39,898 bases of DNA, from NCBI GenBank assembly GCA_937921595.1, contig CAKZTD010000079.1, forward strand, positions 1 through 39,898. The letters are read 5' to 3'. This document shows, piece by piece, positions 17,006-26,146 of this stretch. The stretch comes from an uncultured Saprospiraceae bacterium (lineage in GTDB: Bacteria > Bacteroidota > Bacteroidia > Chitinophagales > Saprospiraceae). The notes beneath the pieces are model-generated. The model did no database searches and had not been told where the DNA came from. It saw only the letters and a list, made by a program, of their open reading frames with translations. Each line of letters begins with the position of its first letter. Position 1 is the first letter of the stretch. The position numbers and the translations under genes were made by a program.

Positions 17006-17809
17006 TTGAAGAAGATTACAGAAGAAAGTTCGAACTATCGGCATCTGGATAAAATGTCCGTTTCAGACTTATTGGCTTCCATGAACCAAGAAGACCAGAC
17101 GGTTCCCTTGGCAGTGGAAAAAGTTATTCCAGCGATCTGCAAGTTAGTGGAAGATATCGTTCCTAAAATGCGGAATGGCGGACGGCTTTTTTATATCGGC
17201 GCTGGTACCAGTGGTCGCTTAGGTATCCTTGATGCTTCAGAATGTCCGCCTACTTTTGGTGTTCCAAAAGAATGGGTGATTGGTATTATTGCTGGCGGTG
17301 AAAAAGCCATTCAAAATGCAGTTGAAAATGCGGAAGATTCTGTCACCCAAGCCTGGGAAGATTTAAATAAATATTTTATTACCAATCAAGATGTCGTTGT
17401 TGGCATTGCTGCTTCAGGAACGACGCCTTATGTTGTTCAAGGTTTAAAAACTTGTCGAGAAAATAATATTGCTACTGCTTGTATCACTTGCAATCCTGGA
17501 TCTCCTCTTGCGGAGCATTCGGACTTTCCTATTGAAGTGATTGTCGGTCCTGAGTTTGTAACTGGAAGCTCTCGTATGAAAGCGGGTACTGCGCAAAAAT
17601 TAATCCTCAATATGATTAGTACTTCCGTTATGATTCAATTAGGAAGAGTGAAGGATAATAAGATGGTGGACATGCAATTGAGTAATGATAAACTGATTGA
17701 TCGAGGAACGCGAATGGTGATGGCCGCATTAGATATTCCTTATGATAAGGCGCAGGCTTTGTTGATTGCTCATGGTAGTGTGAGGAAGGCGGTAGAGGCG
17801 AAAGGTTAA
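17006..17809 (+). CDS. murQ: N-acetylmuramic acid 6-phosphate etherase MurQ
   Basis: This 267-residue SIS-domain enzyme closely resembles MurQ, which cleaves the lactyl ether of MurNAc-6-phosphate to give GlcNAc-6-phosphate and D-lactate during cell-wall recycling. Visible motifs are the SIS signature GAGTSGRLGILDASECPPT, the catalytic region AGGEKAIQNAVENAEDS, VVGIAASGTTPYV, and TGSSRMKAGTAQKLILNM. The start is TTG at 17006 (MKKITEESSNYRHLDKMS), which matches the family N-terminus; no ATG fits. It is somewhat shorter than E. coli MurQ (298), ending after the helix that follows LLIAHGSVRKAVE, which seems normal for this phylum. It is cytoplasmic and last in the GH3-nagX-murQ run. No MurNAc kinase or PTS gene is in the window, so the source of the phosphorylated substrate is unseen. 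Confidence 0.93.
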   Translation: MKKITEESSNYRHLDKMSVSDLLASMNQEDQTVPLAVEKVIPAICKLVEDIVPKMRNGGRLFYIGAGTSGRLGILDASECPPTFGVPKEWVIGIIAGGEKAIQNAVENAEDSVTQAWEDLNKYFITNQDVVVGIAASGTTPYVVQGLKTCRENNIATACITCNPGSPLAEHSDFPIEVIVGPEFVTGSSRMKAGTAQKLILNMISTSVMIQLGRVKDNKMVDMQLSNDKLIDRGTRMVMAALDIPYDKAQALLIAHGSVRKAVEAKG

Positions 17810-17858
17810 TAAGTTTTTCTATTCTAATAATAATTAAAATGAAAGTGATGCTGCTGTA

Positions 17859-17877
17859 GACAAGTTGCAAACTTGTC
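17859..17877. terminator. Small hairpin between convergent murQ and aldo/keto reductase
   Basis: A perfect 8-bp stem (GACAAGTT/AACTTGTC) with the three-base loop GCA lies in the gap between convergent genes and could stop transcription from either side. T-runs are weak, and it may equally be a small dispersed repeat. Confidence 0.4.
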
Positions 17878-17965
17878 ATTATTCTCGACTTCCAAGTTAC
17901 AGCTTCCTAAAGTCAGCTTATACTTTAAAGAGTACATTGCTAAATGACCACATAACTGCATCTTA

Positions 17966-18784
17966 TCAATCCCATTCCGGCTCTATTGATGATCGAACAA
18001 ATCGCTGGCTTGGTTTAGCCAATTCATTGATCACATTTATTTGTTCTGTAGAAAGTTTAAAATCGAAAATTTCTAGATTAGCTTTGAGTCGATCGATGTT
18101 TGAACTCTTAGGGATTGCGAGTGTATTTTCTTGTTCCATAAACCATCGAAGAACAATCTGAGCAGTAGTCTTTCCATGTTCCTCAGCAATTTTCTGAATG
18201 CTCCGATCCTGAATGACGCGCCCCTGAGCAAGTGGGCAATAAGCAGTCATCAAAATATTATTATGATCCATCCAGCTTTTCAAAAGCGACTGATCAATAT
18301 ATGGATGATATTCAACTTGATTGCAAACGATATTTGCTCCTGCTCCAATAGACCTAGCCAATTCATTAATCGGAAAATTACTAACCCCGATGTGCTTCGC
18401 TTTTCCTTGCTCTTGCGCTTTGATTAACTCCTTGATAGATTCTCTTAATGGAATATCTTTATTTGGCCAATGGATCAAAAGCAAATCGACATAATCCGTT
18501 TTTAGTTTACGAAGACTATCTTCCACCGAAGGAATAAAATCTTCTTCTGAGATTCGTGTTGGCCAAACTTTAGTGGTTAGAAAAATATCTGAACGATCAA
18601 CAGAAGATTGTTGAATAGCCGTTCCTACTTCTGCTTCATTTTCATATAGCTGAGCAGTATCAATATGTCGATACCCAATATCAATAGCTTGTTCAATTGT
18701 TTTTACCGCTTCTTCTCCTTTGATCAGATAAGTTCCAAGTCCAATTGCAGGAACATCCTGACCCCCCACTTTAAAGTATTTCAT
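17966..18784 (-). CDS. Aldo/keto reductase (2,5-diketo-D-gluconate reductase-like)
   Basis: This 272-residue TIM-barrel NADPH-dependent oxidoreductase has a complete catalytic tetrad: D42 and Y47 in HIDTAQLYENE, K72 in LTTKVW, H105 in LLLIHWP. The cofactor-binding tail reads AIPKSSNIDRLKANLEIFDF. The size and the ending match the DkgA/DkgB and YtbE-like branch, which reduces small aldehydes and keto sugars. It is cytoplasmic and convergent with murQ. Repeat copy B lies upstream in the same orientation and ends about 100 bp before the start. The physiological substrate cannot be told from sequence. Confidence 0.9.
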   Translation of the reverse strand: MKYFKVGGQDVPAIGLGTYLIKGEEAVKTIEQAIDIGYRHIDTAQLYENEAEVGTAIQQSSVDRSDIFLTTKVWPTRISEEDFIPSVEDSLRKLKTDYVDLLLIHWPNKDIPLRESIKELIKAQEQGKAKHIGVSNFPINELARSIGAGANIVCNQVEYHPYIDQSLLKSWMDHNNILMTAYCPLAQGRVIQDRSIQKIAEEHGKTTAQIVLRWFMEQENTLAIPKSSNIDRLKANLEIFDFKLSTEQINVINELAKPSQRFVRSSIEPEWD

Positions 18785-18886
18785 AAAAAATTTTGTTTTC
18801 GTTTGCTTTTCGTTAATCGATGGAAATTAACTTTAATCGTAATATAACAATTTATTTAGGTTCTTGTCCAGTAATTATAATTATTA

Positions 18887-19083
18887 ATTCGAATCGAGTT
18901 TTGAATTTACTATAGAAGCAAAGCACATGATTTTTAAGGAAGTGTAAACGGTATTAGGTATCCCGCACCTGCCCGTATGACGCAGTCGGGTTGGTTAGAA
19001 TAGTCCGAAAACCGAATACCTAATGCCATTCCTTATTAGCTAAGGACAAATTAAAAACTAAAAATATTTTAACCCCTGATCGG
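18887..19083 (-). repeat. Dispersed intergenic hairpin element, copy B
   Basis: Read on the minus strand this matches copies A and C: CCGATC and AATATT...TTAGTTTTTAA, then the TTAGCTAA box, a long hairpin, TTTACACT.CCTTAAAAATCATG, GCTTTGCTTCTATAGTAAATTCAAAA in pieces, and GATTCGAAT. The hairpin arms are 19014-19027 and 18950-18962, about twelve pairs. Its interior is longer than in the other copies and has its own GC-rich inner fold (CCCG...CGGG, CTGC...GCAG around 18962-18990). It begins 18 bp after the HtrA stop codon and lies upstream of the aldo/keto reductase on the same strand. No coding potential. Confidence 0.7.
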
Positions 19084-19101
19084 CATAGCTTATTAAAACA
19101 C

Positions 19102-20262
19102 TTATCTTGCAGCATCCAAAACCAATGGAATAATTAATCCTTGCTCTCCTCTAAAAATCCTAATGGTAACAGTATCTCCTGGCTTATACTTCTCCAAAGC
19201 AAGCGATAAATCACCATGCGTTTTTATATCATCATTATCGATTCCGGTAATAATATCTCCTATTTCTATCTCTCCTTTTCTGTTTCTAACTGTTGGAACA
19301 ATCCCTGCTTTTGCTGCGGCTGAACCTTCAAAAACATTTAAAACCAAAACCCCTTCTATCCCTAATCTCCGAGTAATATTATTTCTTGCCAGTTCGACAC
19401 CAAGCGTTGGTCTCATGATTCGACCATGTTCAATCAATTGCGGAACTGCCCATTTTACTACATCGACTGGTATTGAAAATCCAATTCCTGCATAGGCTCC
19501 TGATGGAGAATAAATTGCAGTATTGACACCAATTAATTGACCCGAAGAATTCAAAAGTGGCCCTCCGGAATTTCCTGGATTAATGGCAGCATCTGTTTGT
19601 ATTACATCACGAATTGGAGCACCTGATACGGAAGCTATTTCTCGTCCCAGTGCACTGATTACTCCTGTCGTTAAAGTTTGATCTAATCCAAAAGGGTTTC
19701 CAATTGCAAAAACAAATTGCCCTACTTTTAGGTTTTCTGATTCGCCTAATGGTATAGGTTTTAATTGATCGGAAGGTGTTTCTAATTTTAAGACAGCCAG
19801 ATCTTTCCCAGGTTCAAAACCTACCATTTTAGCATCCCATGTGGTCTGATCTGACAGTGTTACTTTCGCTCGATCAGCACCTTGAACGACATGATAATTG
19901 GTAATAATATGCCCTTCTTTGTCCCAGATAAAACCAGTTCCTGATCCTCGTGGAATTTCAGTTACATCTCTTGTCCAGTAGTCTCGTTCATAGGTAGATG
20001 TATTGATAAAAACCGTTGAGGGGGCTCTTTTTTCAAATAATTTAATGACGGATTTTTCATCTTTCGTCAATTTAAAACCTCCGACTGCGTCTATATCATC
20101 CTCTGATGATTCACTAGTTTCAATAGAAGTTTTTACTTGAAGAGCTTTAACCTCTTTTAAGTTTTCATCTTCATTATTCCCTTTAGTCGTTTTCCAAGCG
20201 GTTCCTAAAAAAAATCCTCCGACCAAAAGCGCTATAGCTAATAAATATTTTAGAATCTTCAT
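19102..20262 (-). CDS. HtrA/DegS-type serine protease with one PDZ domain
   Basis: This 386-residue S1C trypsin-like protease has an N-terminal membrane anchor or signal (residues 5-22) and an acidic linker (about 28-58). The protease domain has the complete triad H124 (TNYHVV), D154 (KDLAVLKL) and S232 (NPGNSGGPL). It is followed by one PDZ domain (about 285-380: TLGVELARN, GSAAAKAGI, IGDIITGIDND). A single PDZ and an uncleaved-looking anchor make it DegS-like rather than DegP-like, although Bacteroidota proteins of this layout also act in general periplasmic quality control. It should act in the periplasm on misfolded envelope proteins, including barrels such as those encoded here. It is flanked by gaps and looks like its own transcription unit. 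Confidence 0.93.
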   Translation of the reverse strand: MKILKYLLAIALLVGGFFLGTAWKTTKGNNEDENLKEVKALQVKTSIETSESSEDDIDAVGGFKLTKDEKSVIKLFEKRAPSTVFINTSTYERDYWTRDVTEIPRGSGTGFIWDKEGHIITNYHVVQGADRAKVTLSDQTTWDAKMVGFEPGKDLAVLKLETPSDQLKPIPLGESENLKVGQFVFAIGNPFGLDQTLTTGVISALGREIASVSGAPIRDVIQTDAAINPGNSGGPLLNSSGQLIGVNTAIYSPSGAYAGIGFSIPVDVVKWAVPQLIEHGRIMRPTLGVELARNNITRRLGIEGVLVLNVFEGSAAAKAGIVPTVRNRKGEIEIGDIITGIDNDDIKTHGDLSLALEKYKPGDTVTIRIFRGEQGLIIPLVLDAAR

Positions 20263-20539
20263 GGATGTATTTTGTATGGTTTTGAATTATAAATAGTCTT
20301 TTTTGTATCGAAAGAAATGTCAACATCATTAAGATTGCGCTAAAATAACGAAAGATCAATTCGCTTTTTTGGCTTTAACGAAATTTTAATAATTTGAAAA
20401 TAAGAATTAGGTTTTAGAGATCGAAGAAGCAAATTTAAATAAGAGTTTTAAACAATAAGCTTTTTTCTTTTACAATTAGAAGAGTATTCACTCATTTCCA
20501 AATTAGCATTCAAAAGTATACCTCAGTTTAATCTTTCCA

Positions 20540-21484
20540 TCACCAGGATTTCAAACCCAACAACTTTTCTCCCAATTCCGACAAGTCAGCTTGCTCATAT
20601 TTTGTCTGTTCCCAATTACGAGGATCACCAGGAAAAGGATAACCTTCTGGAGCAACACGATCTCGCCAAGAGCGAATTCGCCATTCTCGAAGGTCCTTAT
20701 TATTTTCATCAGCTGGAACCATACTAATGTATTGGGCAAGTCGAACTTGATCAGAATGATTTGGTCGAATACCATGTGCCAGCATACTATCCCATATTAA
20801 TAAATCACCTGCTTCCAAACCAACTTTTTCAATCTCAAAACCTGAAGTATCTGGTTTAAAAGGGTTACGATCTTTAGGCTGTTTTTTTGCCCAATCTTTG
20901 AACGTTCGATATAATTCTGGAATACATTGAAAGCCTCCCATCTCTGGTTCCATTTGATCATTAATAGCCAACACACCTTGTACATTTACTGGAGTCGGAT
21001 CTAAACTTGTATCTATATCCCAATGGATAAATCCTTTGAATTGATCTTGAGGGCGAAGTGGCGGATTTAGATTTGCTCGATCAATAGAAACCCAAAGCTT
21101 TTCAGTTCCCCAAATATCCACAAAAGCATTATAGACTTTTGGATCTTGTCGGTTATTCCATAAAACCTGATTATTATATACTTCGACCATTCCAGTACCA
21201 ACCAATTCTGTCATCTGCATTTTATTTGCAGGATTGACATACCAAGAGGCTGGGTCATTTTTATCCATATCCTGAAACTCCCAAAGGAAATTTTCCACCG
21301 CATTTATATTTTCTTTCGAAACGATCTGCTTGAGCACCACATAGCCATTGTTTTTCCAAAAAGTCCATTGCTCGTCTGAAAGCATTCTTAACCCTTCATT
21401 ATTGGGTCGCTCATTAAACTTTCCACTAAAACGTGCAACACTAGCATTCCCTGGTTGGTCTTTTGATCTGGTATCTAATTCCAT
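20540..21484 (-). CDS. Phytanoyl-CoA dioxygenase (PhyH) family protein
   Basis: This 314-residue protein has a double-stranded beta-helix fold typical of Fe(II)/2-oxoglutarate oxygenases. The metal triad is visible: H154 and D156 in FIHWDID and H237 in DSMLAHGIRPN. R248 (QVRLAQY) is positioned to bind 2-oxoglutarate, and GGFQCIPELYRTF follows the family CxPGSH region. It is soluble, with no signal peptide. Substrates of bacterial PhyH proteins vary widely (lipids, halogenation or hydroxylation of metabolites), and nothing beside it points to one. The ATG at 21484 is the only sensible start. It is divergent from the S9 peptidase, with repeat copy C in between. Confidence 0.88.
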   Translation of the reverse strand: MELDTRSKDQPGNASVARFSGKFNERPNNEGLRMLSDEQWTFWKNNGYVVLKQIVSKENINAVENFLWEFQDMDKNDPASWYVNPANKMQMTELVGTGMVEVYNNQVLWNNRQDPKVYNAFVDIWGTEKLWVSIDRANLNPPLRPQDQFKGFIHWDIDTSLDPTPVNVQGVLAINDQMEPEMGGFQCIPELYRTFKDWAKKQPKDRNPFKPDTSGFEIEKVGLEAGDLLIWDSMLAHGIRPNHSDQVRLAQYISMVPADENNKDLREWRIRSWRDRVAPEGYPFPGDPRNWEQTKYEQADLSELGEKLLGLKSW

Positions 21485-21500
21485 TTTTATATATTTTATT

Positions 21501-21658
21501 CCGATCTGGTTTTAATTAATATTAGTTTTTAACTTGTTCTAAGCTAAAAAGACGGTGTTAGGTATTAGATTCTCGGGCTTTCCTAACACCTTCCCCCTTT
21601 ACACTCCATTTAAAATCATGCGCTTAGCTTCCATCGTAAGTTCAAAATTGATTCGCAT
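21501..21658 (+). repeat. Dispersed intergenic hairpin element, copy C
   Basis: This is the shortest and cleanest copy: CCGATCTGG, AATATTAGTTTTTAA, TTCTAAGCTA, a hairpin with a perfect 9-bp stem (GGTGTTAGG at 21554-21562 with CCTAACACC at 21582-21590), TTTACACTCCATTTAAAATC, GCTTCCATCGTAAGTTCAAAA, GATTCGCAT. It shares these blocks with copies A (222) and B (18887, reversed), whereas the stem bases differ between copies yet still pair. It lies 170 bp before the S9 peptidase in the same orientation, 16 bp beyond the divergent PhyH start. Confidence 0.72.
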
Positions 21659-21828
21659 ATTTTATCTAAAAGTTACAGATTAAAAAAGTGATTTCCAAAA
21701 TTGAATCCGGAAAATGATATTTCCATTCAGGGGTTATTTCAAGTAATGTAACCACTAACTAAATACCGCAATCTAATTCCGACCTTTGTTAATCGATTTT
21801 TCCTTATTTTCAGGCAAAATTTTAAACA

Positions 21829-24609
21829 ATGCAAAAACTCTTTACGCTACTCTTTTTATTTAGCTCTTTTGTGCTGAATGCCCAGAATCCTAATAAAACG
21901 AAATTAGATCATGCTGATTTTGATATTTGGAAAACCATTAGCCAATCACGTATTTCAAATGATGGAAATTGGGTAACTTATTCTTTAACAGTCGAACGTG
22001 GAGATCCTATCTTTTTTATTAATCATGTTGACTCTGGAAAAGAATTCTATTTTGAAAGAGGAACCAATGGTCGCATTACCGAAGATAATCAGTTTGTGAT
22101 TTTCGAAATCAAAAATGCGGTAGATACGATCAGAACTAAGAAAAGAGAAAAGGTCAAGAAGAAAGATATGCCAGCTGATTCCTTGGGTATTTTTAATTTA
22201 AAAACAGAAGTACTCACTAAACTACCAAATGTCAAGTCCTATAAAATTCCATCGAAATGGTCAGGCTGGATGGTTTACAAATCTAAGGGAATTCAAATAG
22301 AATCGGAGAAAAAAGATTCTACAAAAAAGAAATCAAAGAAAAAACCAGATGATTTTTTAGTTATAAAAAATTTGAATAATGATTTTGAACTAAATATCCC
22401 ATCAGGAAAGGATTATACTTTTGCAGAAAAAGGAGAAAAGATTTTAATCGCTAGTGAAAGTAAAGATTCATCTTTTGAAAAGGGGGTTTATCTTTTTGAT
22501 TGTAAAAAATCAGAATTAAAACCTGTGTTTCAAAGCAAGGGTGTTTTTAAATCGCTCACGATGAATGAGGATGGTACCAATGCTGCTTTCCTCGGTGATC
22601 TCGATACCACCGAAACTAAAATTCGCCCTTTCCATTTATATTATTGGAATGGTAAAAAAAGCCAAGCAAAAAGATTAGTCGATAATGATCATAAATTCCT
22701 TCCACAAAAATGGATGGTCAGTGAATTCGGTAATGTTCGTTTTTCAAAAAATGGGAAACGATTATTTTTCGGAATCGCTCCCGCTCCCATTGAAGAAGAT
22801 ACAATGCTACTAGAGGAAGACATTGTCAATGTAGAAGTTTGGTCCTGGAATGATTCACGTCTTTATACTCAACAAGAATCTCAACTAACTGATGACAAAG
22901 AAAAAAGCTACACCTGTGTTTGGAATATTTCAAAAAATAAATTCATACAACTCACTTCTACTGAAGTTCCAGAAATTTCTTTTGACAGAGATCGAAACAA
23001 TCAATTTGCTATAGGAACAGCTACAGATTCTTATCGAAAATCTGCAAGTTGGGAAGGCTTTCCAGAAGCCAGAGATATGTACCTCATCGATATTGAATCA
23101 GGGAACAAGAAGAAATTTGCAGATAGAGTAAAAGGCTTTCCAAGAATATCTCCTGCTGGAAAATTTGTTTACTGGTTTAATGCGCTCGATACCGTTTGGC
23201 AAACGTATAACACTGCTAACCATCAAACTTCAACCATCACCGATAATCGTACCGCAAAATTCTATGACGAATTAAATGATCGCCCCATGTTACCTAGTTC
23301 TTATAGAACGGCTGGCTGGACTAAAAACGATGATCGTGTTTTGATTTATGATCGCTATGATATTTGGGTTTACGACCCAAGCAATAATGCGAACCCAAAG
23401 CGTCTTACCAGAGGTCGAGAAACCAAAACCCAATTTAGATACATTCGAACGGATCCCGAGGAACGTTTTATTGATCCTAAAAAAGAAATGCTTTTATCGC
23501 TTTTTGATGAACACAACAAACAAAGCGGCTATGCAAAAGCTATGATAAATGGCAGTAGTCAAACCGAGATCATCAGAGAAGACAGTCGATTTTCTACTCG
23601 ACCAACCAAGGCCAGAGACAAGGATCGTTTTCTATATACCAAGGAAGATTTTCAAACCTTTCCAGATATACTCGTCGCTGATCGTTCTTTTAGAAATGCC
23701 AAACAAATCAGTGATGCCAATCCTCAGCAATCTCAATACTCTTGGGGATCATCGGAACTCTACGAATGGACTTCTTCTGATGGACAAAAACTTCAAGGTT
23801 TATTAATAAAACCAGAGAATTTTGATCCCAAGAAAAAATATCCAATGATCGTAAATTTTTACGAACGTAGTTCCAATAGATTGCATCAACATAGAGCACC
23901 TTATCCACATCGATCTACCATCAACTATGCTTTTTATGCCAGTCGTGGTTATGTGATTTTCAATCCTGATGTAGTTTATAAAGTTGGTTATCCTGGTGAA
24001 AGTGCAGAAAATTCAGTGATCTCTGGAACGACCGCTTTGATCCGTGAAGGTTTTATTGATGAAGATAAAATTGGTTTACAAGGTCATAGTTGGGGTGGTT
24101 ATCAGATTGCTCATTTGATTACTCGAACCAATCTTTTTGCTTGTGCAGAATCTGGTGCACCAGTCGTAAATATGTTTAGTGCTTATGGTGGAATTCGGTG
24201 GGGATCTGGCCTAAGTCGAATGTTTCAATATGAAAACACACAGAGTCGAATCGGTGGAACAATCTGGGATCAGCATATTCGTTATGTTGAAAACTCTCCT
24301 ATTTTTTATGCAGATAAAATTGAAACACCTGTACTGATTTTACATAATGATAAAGACGGAGCGGTGCCTTGGTATCAGGGGATTGAGTTTTTTGTAGCGA
24401 TGCGGAGATTGGGAAAACCTGCTTGGTTGTTGAATTATAATGATGAACCACATTGGCCATTAAAAAGACAGAATCGCTTGGATTTTAATATTCGGATGCA
24501 GCAGTTTTTTGATCATTATTTAATGGCAGAAAAGATGCCGGTTTGGATGGAGCGCGGAGTGCCTGCTGTGGAAAAAGGGATTGAACAAGGCTTGGAGTTA
24601 CGGGAGTAA
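21829..24609 (+). CDS. S9 prolyl-oligopeptidase family serine peptidase, secreted
   Basis: This 926-residue protein has a signal peptide (1-18, ending LNAQ), a long beta-propeller-like region (about 25-640) containing a Lys-rich insert around 155-180, and a C-terminal alpha/beta hydrolase domain. The catalytic residues are S754 in GLQGHSWGGYQ, D843 in NDKDGAVPW and H875 in DEPHWP. The fold cleaves short peptides, and the periplasm or outer membrane is the expected place of action. The length is typical of the Bacteroidota S9 group that assists growth on peptides. The ATG at 21829 follows an intergenic region containing GACCTTTG at 21781-21788, one base off the phylum's TAnnTTTG promoter box. 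The MATE gene follows after 138 bp. Confidence 0.92.
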   Translation: MQKLFTLLFLFSSFVLNAQNPNKTKLDHADFDIWKTISQSRISNDGNWVTYSLTVERGDPIFFINHVDSGKEFYFERGTNGRITEDNQFVIFEIKNAVDTIRTKKREKVKKKDMPADSLGIFNLKTEVLTKLPNVKSYKIPSKWSGWMVYKSKGIQIESEKKDSTKKKSKKKPDDFLVIKNLNNDFELNIPSGKDYTFAEKGEKILIASESKDSSFEKGVYLFDCKKSELKPVFQSKGVFKSLTMNEDGTNAAFLGDLDTTETKIRPFHLYYWNGKKSQAKRLVDNDHKFLPQKWMVSEFGNVRFSKNGKRLFFGIAPAPIEEDTMLLEEDIVNVEVWSWNDSRLYTQQESQLTDDKEKSYTCVWNISKNKFIQLTSTEVPEISFDRDRNNQFAIGTATDSYRKSASWEGFPEARDMYLIDIESGNKKKFADRVKGFPRISPAGKFVYWFNALDTVWQTYNTANHQTSTITDNRTAKFYDELNDRPMLPSSYRTAGWTKNDDRVLIYDRYDIWVYDPSNNANPKRLTRGRETKTQFRYIRTDPEERFIDPKKEMLLSLFDEHNKQSGYAKAMINGSSQTEIIREDSRFSTRPTKARDKDRFLYTKEDFQTFPDILVADRSFRNAKQISDANPQQSQYSWGSSELYEWTSSDGQKLQGLLIKPENFDPKKKYPMIVNFYERSSNRLHQHRAPYPHRSTINYAFYASRGYVIFNPDVVYKVGYPGESAENSVISGTTALIREGFIDEDKIGLQGHSWGGYQIAHLITRTNLFACAESGAPVVNMFSAYGGIRWGSGLSRMFQYENTQSRIGGTIWDQHIRYVENSPIFYADKIETPVLILHNDKDGAVPWYQGIEFFVAMRRLGKPAWLLNYNDEPHWPLKRQNRLDFNIRMQQFFDHYLMAEKMPVWMERGVPAVEKGIEQGLELRE

Positions 24610-24747
24610 TTCTACGACTCGTAAACTCACTCAGTATGACACCTTACGGTGAATAAGAAAAAGGATAGATCTTCTGCGACGATAGTGGGCGCTGAACTAT
24701 TTTTATAGAAACTTTGTATTCCCCATGTAACACACGAAACCAACACC

Positions 24748-26127
24748 ATGAGTGAAGTATTTGACCTGATTAAAAAGGCGATAAAAGGTAGTGATGAGGA
24801 TTTGACAAAGATCGGCATCAATCGGGCAATTATCCTCTTAGCGATTCCGATGATATTGGAAATGGTGATGGAATCATTATTTGCAGTAGTCGATATTTAT
24901 TTTGTTGGAAAAATCAGCGAGGAAGCGATCGGAGTGGTTGGCTTAACCGAATCGGTGATGATGATTGTCTACTCTTTGGCCATTGGATTGATGACCGCAG
25001 CGATGGCAATGGTCGCTAGACGAATTGGAGAGAAAAATCCAGAAGGAGGTTCAATCGTAACCGTTCAAGCCATAATCTTGGCAGTTGTAATTTCTCTAAT
25101 TATTGGAATCACTGGAGTCGTCTTCGCAGAAGATATTTTGAGACTGATGGGTGGATCTGAGAAACTGATTAGTGAAGGAGTTGGTTTTACAAAAATCATG
25201 TTCGCTACTAATATTGTAATCATACTCATATTCATGCTCAACGGTGTTTTTCGAGGATCAGGAAATGCAGCAATTGCCATGCGCGTTTTGTGGTTATCAA
25301 ACGGATTGAATATTATACTCGATCCGCTTTTTATTTTTGGGATTGGCCCTTTTCCGGAAATGGGCGTCCAAGGTGCAGCAGTCGCAACGACTATCGGTCG
25401 AGGAACTGGTGTTTTATTACAACTCTATATTTTGTTTAATGGGAAGTCAATTATAAAAATTGCTGCTCGTCATTTGCGAGTAGCTTTTGATATTATTTGG
25501 AACATTATAAAACTAAGTTCTGGGAGTGCGATTCAATTTTTAATCGCCTCTGCAAGTTGGCTTTTTATTATGTGGATTATTTCGAATAACTTTTCAGAAG
25601 AAGTATTAGCAGGTTATGTGATTTCAATTCGGGTGATAATTTTCACCATTCTTCCATCCTGGGGTTTAGCGAATGCAGCAGCAACACTAGTTGGCCAAAA
25701 TCTCGGAGCGAATCAACCTGAACGAGCCGAAAAGTCAGTTTGGACTTCTGCTTTTTACAATATGCTTTTCTTACTTTTCATCTCTATTATCTTTTCCATT
25801 TTTGCCAATCCTATTATCGGCATCTTTAGTGAAAATCCAAACGTAATTGATGCTGGGACAACCAGCTTACGAATTATCTGCGCAGGTTATGTTTTCTTTG
25901 CTTACGGCATGGTGATCAGTCAGGCTTTTAATGGTGCCGGAGATACGTTTACTCCGACAGTGATTAATATTATTGCATTTTGGATGATACAGATTCCATT
26001 GGCTTATTACCTTGCGAAATATGGAACAGAAGGCGTTTATATAGCCGTTGCTTTTGCGGAAAGTATTTTAGCGGTAATCAGTATTTTGGTATTCCGAAAA
26101 GGACATTGGAAGAAGGTTAAAATTTAG
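24748..26127 (+). CDS. MATE family multidrug/cation efflux transporter
   Basis: This 459-residue integral membrane protein has about 12 hydrophobic helices in two related halves. It shows MATE landmarks: PMILEMVMESLFAVVDIYFVG in the first helix pair, GIGPFPEMGVQGAAVAT before the mid-loop, and NAAATLVGQNLGAN in the second half with FNGAGDTFTPT near the end. The family exports drugs, dyes or metabolites in exchange for Na+ or H+. It is probably NorM/DinF-like; the substrate is not predictable. It lies 138 bp after the S9 gene on the same strand, so co-transcription is possible, and is convergent with the next gene, 19 bp away. Confidence 0.92.
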   Translation: MSEVFDLIKKAIKGSDEDLTKIGINRAIILLAIPMILEMVMESLFAVVDIYFVGKISEEAIGVVGLTESVMMIVYSLAIGLMTAAMAMVARRIGEKNPEGGSIVTVQAIILAVVISLIIGITGVVFAEDILRLMGGSEKLISEGVGFTKIMFATNIVIILIFMLNGVFRGSGNAAIAMRVLWLSNGLNIILDPLFIFGIGPFPEMGVQGAAVATTIGRGTGVLLQLYILFNGKSIIKIAARHLRVAFDIIWNIIKLSSGSAIQFLIASASWLFIMWIISNNFSEEVLAGYVISIRVIIFTILPSWGLANAAATLVGQNLGANQPERAEKSVWTSAFYNMLFLLFISIIFSIFANPIIGIFSENPNVIDAGTTSLRIICAGYVFFAYGMVISQAFNGAGDTFTPTVINIIAFWMIQIPLAYYLAKYGTEGVYIAVAFAESILAVISILVFRKGHWKKVKI

Positions 26128-26146
26128 AAAAATTGTTGCTTCCTCC

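Noticed and set aside
17865-18427. Two plus-strand open frames over the aldo/keto reductase
   Set aside because: They mirror the reductase in antisense, are Ser/Ile-rich, and the reductase tetrad is intact on the minus strand.
222-21658. Element copies as transposon ends (MITE with terminal inverted repeats) or integron attC sites
   Set aside because: The start and end blocks are not reverse complements of each other, no target duplication is evident, and the attC core (RYYYAAC/GTTRRRY) arrangement is not found.
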